This document shows, piece by piece, positions 25,101 through 32,500 of a stretch of 32,500 bases of DNA. The translations under genes and the position numbers were made by a program. Source of the stretch: Chromera velia (Eukaryota > Sar > Chromeraceae); the NCBI GenBank assembly GCA_018398765.1, contig JAHBMJ010000122.1, positions 1 to 32,500 of the forward strand. Direction: 5' to 3'. Within the stretch, counting starts at the first letter, position 1, and each line of letters starts with the position of its first letter. Below the pieces are notes generated by a model, which worked only from the letters and a program-made list of their open reading frames with translations, did not search any database and was not told the origin of the DNA.

Positions 25101-28100
25101 AGGCTGCCTCTGCAGCACAAGCCGGTCATGCAGAGGAGGAGGCTGCCGCTCTCAAAGACGCCACGGTCCGTATCCCTTCCCTCGAGGAAGAATCTGCTGT
25201 TCTGCAGGCACAGTTGAAGGAAGCACAAAGCACGTGTGAGGCTGCGCAGGCAAGAGAAGAGACGCTTCAGTCGGAGATGGAGGCATTGAGGGACGCATTG
25301 ACAGAGGCACGTGCGGAGGCAGAGACATTGAGTCGCAAGATTGAGGAGTCTGCTCGATCTGAGGCCTCGGCAGTTGCTCGTCTGTCCGAGCAACTGGCAG
25401 AGAGGGAGACCGAGCTGGCCTCTCTAGATGCGTCGAAGAGTGCCGCAGAGACGGCAGCAGCCTCTGCCAACGAGGAAATTGCACGTCTATTGCAGGAGAC
25501 GGAGACGTTGAGAAAGGAGGTGGAGGATACGAAGTCGTCCCATGAGAAGGAAAGTGGGGGTTTGCAAGAGGAGATAGAGGCTTTGCGATCTGGACTTGAG
25601 AAGGCCGTCAAGACCCGGGAGTTAGTCACTGCCCGTCTGAAGGAAGAGGCAGAGGGGGTACGGAGAGAGTTTGAAGAAAAGATTGCAGAGAAGGAAAAGG
25701 AAGCAGCAAAGTTACAAGAGAAGTTGAGAGAGATCAAAAGAACAAAAGAGGACGAGGTGACAAAGCATCAACAGGAGACAGCGACAGTCAGGAAGGAATT
25801 GGAGGACGCCGTCAGGCAGAAGGAAGCAGAAGTAGAAAGGCTGCAAGAAGCAGAAAGAAAGTTGCGGAGTGAGTTTGAAGGAGTCCTGTCGTCGAAGGAA
25901 AGTGAGAAAGGAAGGTTGCAAGAAGAGCTGGCATCCGTTCGTGAGGAATTTGCCTCTACCCTGGCAACCAAGGAGAAGGAGGAGGCCCGTTTGAAAGAGG
26001 AGGCAGCGTCACTTCGAAAGGAATTGGGGGAGATGGTCACAGCGAGGGAGGGAGACACTGCACGGTTGCAAGAGGGGGCTGCAGCCCTTCGTCAGGAGCT
26101 TGAGAAGGCGATTGCCTCAAGAGAAGAAGAAGCCGCCCGCTTGCAGAAGGAAACAGCATCCCTTCGCAGAGAGCTTGAGGAGACGGCCAAGGCGAGGCAA
26201 GAGGAGACGGCGGGTCTGAGAGAGAAGCTCGCGGCCTCTCGAACTGAAATAGAAGAGATTCAAAAGAAAGCAGAAGAGGGAGAAAGAGCCGTGTCCTTAT
26301 TGCAGGAAGAGAAGAGTACTGCCCTGTCCCGGGTCTCTGCCCTAGAGGCCCAATTGTCTGAAGCAGAGAGGCAGCTTCGTGTCGAGCGGGAGGCTGCCCA
26401 GAGAGAGAAGGAAGAGGGAGAAGAGTCCTCGCAGAAAGAGCTGTCAGATCTGCGCAGTGCTCATAGCAGCGCCTCAGCAGAGACTGCCCGTCTGACTGCA
26501 GACCTCTCCTCCCTTCGCTCCAAACACTCCGCACTCGAACAGGAACACCAGAAGACGGCCAGTGAGCTCGCAGCAGCCGAGACAGAGAAACGCAAAGTCT
26601 CCTCGACCCTCACAGCCGCCCAAAAACAACGCAAAGAGCTGGAGGCAAAGGCATCTGCTGCGGCTGTGGACTTGCAGAAGGCAGAAGCGTCTGCAGAGAA
26701 GGAGAAGGCTGCTGCTGCCCGTTTGCGTTCTTCCTTGGAAACAGAGAAGCGCCAGGTCGAGAAGTTGAAGAAGGAGTTGGACCAGGCAAAGCAGAGTCTC
26801 CAAACAGCAACCTCAGACCACACTGCATCTGCAAAAGCCCATCGGGACAAAGTTGAGGCTCTAAGGAAGGAGTTGGAGGAAGGCCATAAGGGCAAGATAG
26901 AGGCATTGCGAAAAGAACTCGAATCGAAAATTCAGTCCCAAGCAGAAGCGTTGGGACAAAAAGTTAAAGAAGCGAATGATTTGAGAGTGAGGGCAGAAAC
27001 AGCAGCGAAAGAGGCGGAGAAGGAGAGACACAGAACTGTGGAGACCATGAACAGAAAGCAGGAGGAAGAGAAGGAAAAGACTGCGACGGAAAAAGACAAG
27101 CTCACAGCAGTCGCTAAGAGAGCACAAGAGGATGCAACCGCCATCTTGCGCGAGGCTGTTCGCATCTTCCCTTCCCTTTCCGAGAGCTGCAGTCGCCCCG
27201 CTTTGTCTCTCCTGAAGGATCGGGCAGGCACTGCTCTTCCGGTCACTCTGCAGGCAGAGGCAGCACGAAGAGAGTGCCTGCAGATCATGAAGACACTGCC
27301 TGTGGTGGTTCCCAAGGCTGCTCAGACGGAAACCCATCCCATTCCAGAAACAGCAGCAGCAGAAACAGAGACTGCCTCCCCATCTGCACTCCAGAGAGTC
27401 ACCGCCGAAGCCCAGGCTCCAGAGAGCCGCCTGAAGGAGACAGACGGCACAGAACAATCAGTCCGTCCTCTCTCCTCAGGAGGTCCTGTTGAATTCTCCC
27501 ATTCTCTCGTCCCTGCTTCTGCGGCGTCTGAGGTTCCCATCGTCACAGGCACCCCCTCTGAAGAAGCACACCAAGGTGTATCATCAGAACCGAGGGAGTC
27601 CGTGAATTGCCTTACAGCTGTCATAGGCCGCACAGCAGTAGCAACAGCAACTGAAAGCGAAGCAGAAGGAGACCATATTCTTCCCCCACCCAGCCCTGAA
27701 GGTTCCAGTGCGTACATGACTCCGGCCTCATTTGTCGTTAGGGAAGCAGGGGGAGGTGTTGAAGCTCTCATGCCCCCATCAGTTGACGACGTCACTGCCG
27801 CCTCCGGGGCTCCTCACATGGAAGATTCCCTGCAATGGAACAATCTCCGTGCAGAGAACGCCAGGCTGAAGGCTGCCCTCAAGACAGATGCGCGTGCCAG
27901 AGAGTACCTCACTGAGCACACGAAACCCCAACGAGACTCGACGGCCCTGAAGACGGCCCCTACAGTCTCCCCCTCCCCAGCCCGACAGTCCCTCCTTGTC
28001 CCCTCCCATCTGCCCCCTCTTTCCAGTGCTGTGTCGGAGATTGAGGGCACTACTTCCGTTCTGCAGTCTGCAGATCTGGAAGCTCTGGGGATATTCAACA

Positions 28101-30356
28101 GCGAGGCCCTTGACAGGATGCAGCCGAGAGGGGCCGAAGAGATAGGAGAAGTGGGTAGCAGAGTTGACGAGGAGGTTCTGTCCCTCCACCCCACCGTGGC
28201 TGTGCAACAACGCACCCCCATGCCTCACCTCCCCACACAGACCCCCCTCTTCCAAGTCTTTCCGTCCATGCCCTCAGGAAGCAGCGCGTCTGCCCCCCCC
28301 TTCGTTGCAGCTGCGTCTGGCCCGATCGGTCAGGCTGCTGCGAAACTTCACCTCGAGTTGGGGGACCTCAACAGAGCACTCAGAGCACGACTTGCTCTTC
28401 CGGTGTCACAGCCGCATCAAACACCCGTCCCTTTGCGTCCTCGGGGTTTCGGTCCCCCCACTTTCCTTCCTCCTCAGGTCTCCCCTATGAATCTGAATTT
28501 CTTTGTGCCCCTTGATTCCGTTCCCGAAAGGTCAAAGACACGCTGCGAGAAAGCCCTGTCTCCGTTGTATCCTCCCAAACACTCACACTGCCACAGGGTG
28601 GGATCTGTCTCCCCTCCTCTCTCAGGAGGGAGGGCAGAGGGAGGTGCTGACCCTTTCAGGCAGCCTCGTGCTGTGGCGTCTCGGGGGGGGAACCGGACGT
28701 TCGGATTTCGGGAGTCGTCTGTGCGGGGTCCCGGGCGGTCGGCGCATCAGTGGGCCAAGCAGATGCACTCCCATGTGAGTGGGGACCAGGCCCGGAAGCT
28801 TGAGGCACTCGAGAGTGTGGTGCTTCGTCTGGGTGCACTCCGACAGAGACTGTAGGAGGAGGAGAGGTTAGAAGCAGGAGAGAGGGGGGAGATAGGTCGC
28901 AGCCCCCTTTCTCTGGGTGGGCGTGCGTCTCCTGAAAGAACTGTCGCCTCTCCCCTGGCAGAGCTGCGCATCCACCTGAGGGCAGCCAACAGAGCCCTGG
29001 AGTCCACAGACAGACAGAAGGCTGTGATGGAGCAAACGGGGGGGGTGGACTCGGACCCTCCTCTCGAGGCTGTGTGGCTGAGGGGGGGGGTACAGGAGAT
29101 TGATCGGCGCTTCGTCTCGTCACTTCGGACTTATGAGAGTCAGTCAACTCGAATGGATGGATGAATGGATGGATGAATGGATGAATGAGTAATGGAAGAT
29201 GGAAGAAAAGAAGGGAGGCTCCTTTTTCTTTCTTCCTCTTTCTTCCCCATGAATCAGCCTTCTTCGTTTCTGTCAGTGAAAGAGGGTTGGTGATCTTCGT
29301 TTGTTCCAGGCAGCTGCCTCCTTCTTTCCTTCCTTCCTTCCTTCCTTGCTTCCTTCCTTCCTTCCATCCTTTTTTTCTTGGTTCGTGCGTTTTTTTCTTG
29401 CTTGCTACCTCCCCTTTCTTGCTTGCTTGTTTCCTTCCTCTATTTTGTTTCTTATCTCCACGAAGCAAGAGGGTTTGCATGCAGTCATTTCCTTTTCTTC
29501 CCTTTTCCTGTCTGCTCACTCACTCATTCCTGCAGAAGTCGACAATGCACGCTCTCCACCACGTCCCCTGAAGCCTGTTGCAATGCGGCCACTAGGCACC
29601 AGGGACCCTGGTCGAGCGGGTCTTTCTCCTTCTCCTGAAGGGGAGGGGGGGGCTGTGGCTGTTTGTGCCATCTGTGGGACTCGCTCTCCGTCCCCCAGTA
29701 GGCCCTCCTCTCCCTCTCCTGGCTCTGGGGGGGGAGAAGGCAGGCAGGCCAAGGCAGGCAGTCCCCTCGCATCCCGTCTAAATGCGCTGCAGGGCGCCCA
29801 CCTGTTGTCTGGCGCTTCCAGACTGGAGGCTCGGGAGCTGGAGAGGCAACAGGCACAGCAGAAGGCGGTGGAGGGGGGAGGAAGCGATCAAGCCAGTGAC
29901 ACGACTGCAGTTCATCTGGAGGACAAACAGGCGCCAACAGGGGTGCGGGGGGTCAGTCAAGTGCCAGAAGACGTACTAGATTTTGGGGTCGTGGGGGAGA
30001 CCAGTTTGGCAGTCTTGCCTCAGGAGGGCTTGAGTGGAGGTGTAAATATTGACAGGGGTCTCGAGGCAATGCAGATGCAGGCACTGAACCTTCCAGGCCC
30101 AGGGTTGGCAGAGCAGCTGGTTGCACGCTCTGTGCAGCGAATTTACGGCATTATAGACGAGTTGGTTGCAGAGGAGCTTGAACATTTTCGTTCTCAGAAG
30201 CAGGCGCTCCTCGAAGGGCGTCTCCCCCATTGGGCCCTTCAGGACGGCCGAGCGCCCAGAGGGTCCAGTCCCCCTCCTGCCTTCCTTCGTTCTCCTCAGG
30301 CTGGGTTGAAGAAGAATGAGCGAGGAGGAAACGTAAGAAGAGGAGTTCGTACCTGA
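22108..30356 (+). CDS. Giant coiled-coil protein (~2,511 aa if fully spliced), function unknown
   Basis: Four exons in phase: 22108-22721, 22957-28774, 28856-29138 and 29536-30356 (stop TGA). The first ATG (GCATGGCG) is taken as start. Exon 1 encodes a Ser/Pro-rich head with a less disordered segment (FQIPNIPSITPES). Exon 2 encodes about 1,400 residues of almost uninterrupted Glu/Lys/Ala/Leu-rich coiled coil, including an array with a 25-residue period, and then a Pro/Ser-rich part with short helices (KLHLELGDLNRAL). Exons 3 and 4 add more helices (LAELRIHLRAANRAL; IYGIIDELVAEELEHF). A CAICG motif near 29662 is too short to call a zinc site. If the 81-nt segment 28775-28855 is kept, the protein stops at TAG 28853-28855 after 2,170 residues. 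Proteins of this shape serve in centrosomes, basal bodies, rootlets or Golgi tethers; the sequence does not say which. Confidence 0.8.
25630..26230 (+). repeat. Coiled-coil segment with 25-residue period
   Basis: The motif xARLxEExxxLRxEL recurs every 25 residues (75 bases): TARLKEEAEG, AAKLQEKLRE, VERLQEAERK, KGRLQEELAS, EARLKEEAAS, TARLQEGAAA, AARLQKETAS. Spacing counted between neighbouring ARL/GRL positions is exactly 25 in all the pairs I checked. DNA similarity between units is visible but moderate. Confidence 0.8.
28775..28855 (+). other. Candidate 81-nt retained intron (exitron) ending in an in-frame TAG
   Basis: The segment begins with a perfect donor (GTGAGT) and ends with CTGTAG. 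Its length is 27 codons and it lies in phase 0. It reads as a leucine-zipper-like helix (RKLEALESVVLRLGALRQRL) and the final TAG is an in-frame stop. Removing it joins the upstream frame to a coding-like continuation of 94 codons that itself splices in phase to the last exon. It lacks a pyrimidine tract, which is weak for an ordinary intron. Confidence 0.5.
29155..29192. repeat. GGAT/GAAT microsatellite in the last intron of the coiled-coil gene
   Basis: Imperfect ATGGATGA and ATGA units at the start of intron 29139-29535. Further into the same intron (about 29325-29366) there is a (CTTC)n tract. Neither is coding. Confidence 0.8.
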
Positions 30357-31251
30357 TCTCAATTGAGAACGCAGACACAACTGGAGATACAATGAATTTT
30401 AATCGCAAAGGAGAGGGAGTTAAAACGTGTTTATACTGTCTTTTACAAGTATTTTCTGCTCATTTTACACAAACGCGCGTTTGATTTGCGTACTTAACTA
30501 TATGTTAAGCAACTCAGCTACACTAAGCTGCTAGCTAAGCTGGCCGGTCAGCATGCAATACTAGATGCAATAAATTGCTAGTAATTAATTATGATAGCCC
30601 CTAGTGGGCCTAGCCTAAGGATAGCCCTAGTGCTAGCTCTACTAGTAGCGATGGCCTTACCGTATAGGAGTACACATTCTTAACTGGATTCTTTAAACTC
30701 TATCATCACTGGCATTTAGATTGATTGATCGATTATTTTATTAGCCAGGCTTAAATATATAAACTCGGTAGTACATAATATAGTACTAAGTATCTGTAGA
30801 TGCGACTGTAGATGCGACGTACTAGAACATGATTGAGGGTTTTGTTATATATGCATGCCGCATCCCCATATAGAAGGGGCGTTAGAAAGGGTAGATCTAG
30901 CCTAGTTTGTTGACTAGAACTATATCATTTTTAACTATAACTGTATCCTACATAATCGATGCCGGGATTCGACGTATGCGTAGACGCATGCATACGAATT
31001 AACACTTAGAATTCATACTAGAATTTATAATATATGCTTTTAAATATGAATGAAGTTAAATGAAGTTGGCTTTGCTAGAGTGGAGCCGTGCTCCCAGCAG
31101 CCCATGTTCATGCAAGAGATCGTCAATCACCCAACTTTAAAGATAAGGCTAAGCGCGAGATCCCCTGAAGTGCTCGCTTGGTGAGCTCACGAGCGGCATG
31201 CGCATTGGAGGTGGCAATATAAGACTTGAACAGAAGAAGAAAAGGTCGCGT
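30357..31251. other. AT-rich, CTAG-rich intergenic DNA; probable 3' end of the right-hand LINE
   Basis: No coding-like frame is visible. It holds the 3' UTR of the coiled-coil gene, a CTAG/TAGC-rich part at 30515-30660, and at about 30833-30846 the sequence CATGATTGAGGGTT, which on the minus strand is the LINE 3'-end motif AACCCTCAATCATG. The 400 bases between there and 31251 are then the LINE 3' UTR. Confidence 0.5.
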
Positions 31252-32500
31252 TCACACAGAGACAGGCGTGCACAGTGAGTAACAAAGATCGCAAACGGCT
31301 CTGCATGCTTCATACGGATCGACTTGTAAAGCCAAAAGCAGCATCTTCCTCGCTTCTGTTTCAGCTGTATCTGATCCCTCAATTCCTTCTCTCTGAATCC
31401 TTTGCTTCACTTTCTTTCCCTCTACTACTTTGTTTAGTTTATTTCTTGCTTCTACCCAATTGGAGCATACTGAAAGCCGATGCGAGAGATCATCAATTTT
31501 TCTTTTATTTGAACAACCCTCTGCCAGACAAAACACCTCTCCCGGAGAGTTGGCCCCCCCCGTCAGACCCTTCCGATTTAGTGTCAATGCCCTTAGGAGT
31601 GGCTCAATCTTCTCACATAAGGCACTTCTCAGCAGACAGGATATCCGTACTTTAGGGCCATTCTTTGAAGATAAAAGAAATAGAGAAGAACATGAAGAAG
31701 ACGGAAGAGCTCTCTATAGTCCTGATAAAGAGGCAGACAGGGGGAAGTTGCCCCTTTCTTCCCTGTCTCCCCTTTTTATGCATTCCATTCCCCAGGCATC
31801 CTTAATTTTGGCAGAAACAAACAAATTTCCCTTCGGGGCCCGTCTTTCTGAGCTCCGGACAGGGAGAGACGTCAAAAAGTCAAGGCCTACCCATCTGAAC
31901 AGACCATTGACGGCTCGTTTTTGCTTCTGCCCCGCTGGTCCCTTCCATGAATTCAAAAGAGCCTGAGGAATACGGAGATGCGAACGGCTAAGTGCAATCC
32001 AGAATGAAGCAAAACAAACATACAAGAGCGCGCAAGCAGACACTAAATTAACAGATAAAAGAGAGGGTACATACAAACTCCTGACCAGAAGTCGGGCCGC
32101 CCATCGAACAAACCGGAGCCGCAAATTATCAATTGCCTCCTAGTCTCCCTGTCTTATCGGAAAGCACTCCAGGCTATAGAGTGCCACCAGCTCCCAGCAT
32201 GCCTTCAGCAGCTACATCTTTCCCCCGAGAGGCAACCCAGACAAACTTACAGCCAGACCAATCACCGCCCCCATTGCACGCTCTACACTGCGTAGGCGTG
32301 CTTCAATCGACCGAGTCAAATCCCCTCCCTCAAACAGAAGGCAACCCAAATATTTGTAGTGATCACACCAGTCTACTTCCTTCTTTTGGTACAAAATCAT
32401 GCCGTTACAGTCCTTGCGGTATTTACAAAGGCGCAGGACCTTGGTTTTCTTACAAAGGCGCAGCATATGCTTTTACCTTAACATAGCAGGTAAGCTTAGC
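31252..32500 (-). mobile_element. LINE-type (non-LTR) retrotransposon, C-terminal part of ORF2, runs off right edge
   Basis: One minus-strand frame is preserved from 32466 to the TGA at 31254-31252, about 405 codons, with TAG codons at 32214-32212, 32142-32140 and 31716-31714. Upstream it matches the end of the reverse-transcriptase domain (HYKYLGCLLFEGGDL, then IEARLRSVERAM). Next comes a segment parallel to the left copy (WELVALYSLECFPIRQGD against WLPVALYGLETIPLRKTD). A Cys/His knuckle follows near the end (CSNKRKIDDLSHRLSVC). The catalytic core lies beyond the window. A short duplication of ACAAAGGCGCAG at about 32423 and 32453, and a TAA at 32475-32473 just upstream, suggest damage near the edge. 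The two copies are clearly related but diverged. Confidence 0.8.

Noticed and set aside
23179-26895. Several minus-strand open frames of 100-327 residues opposite the coiled-coil exon
   Set aside because: Glu/Lys/Ala-rich codons on the plus strand read as Ser/Leu/Phe without stops on the minus strand; plus-strand splice phase and coiled-coil periodicity support only the plus frame.

Overview
The window looks like nuclear DNA of a protist with many introns. All gene models below were read by eye from splice signals, reading phase and family resemblance. The genes are split by GT...AG introns, most acceptors read TGCAG, and the introns are full of microsatellites and minisatellites. There are two non-LTR retrotransposon remnants and no bacterial operon or ribosome-binding-site structure. 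A unicellular alga or alveolate of the Chromera kind would fit the style (multi-exon housekeeping genes, very long low-complexity proteins, simple repeats), but that is an inference and no marker gene here proves it.

Layout. (1) 1-3648, minus strand: a type I protein arginine methyltransferase close to PRMT1, five exons visible, 3' end beyond the left edge; its last visible intron holds a 36-bp minisatellite. (2) 3649-4223: short divergent intergenic region. (3) 4224-13526, plus strand: a Sec12/PREB-like ER protein, the guanine-nucleotide exchange factor that starts COPII budding. About 15 small exons encode the cytosolic beta-propeller, and one 3.95-kb last exon encodes the membrane anchor plus an extraordinary acidic repeat tail of about 1,280 residues predicted to be luminal. 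(4) 13527-17125: AT-rich DNA with a 5'-truncated LINE copy and loose LINE 3' ends. (5) 17126-19427 and probably further right, minus strand: a leucine-rich-repeat protein (ribonuclease-inhibitor type) with one in-frame TAG. (6) 19790-20770: a dense block of CA, CG, GA and AAAG microsatellites. (7) 20770-22107: poorly resolved, with possible minus-strand exons and a striking GC-only patch. (8) 22108-30356, plus strand: a giant coiled-coil protein of about 2,500 residues in four exons; a potential 81-nt intron ends in an in-frame TAG. (9) 30357-31251: AT-rich, CTAG-rich DNA. (10) 31252-32500, minus strand: a second LINE copy, interrupted by three in-frame TAG codons and running off the right edge.

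The genes do not form a pathway. The PRMT and Sec12 genes are head to head and may share a promoter region. The main points of interest are the Sec12 tail, the coding-like 81-nt intron at the end of the coiled-coil gene, the fact that the in-frame stops I found inside otherwise continuous coding-like frames are all TAG, and the frequent use of GTCAGT as 5' splice site.
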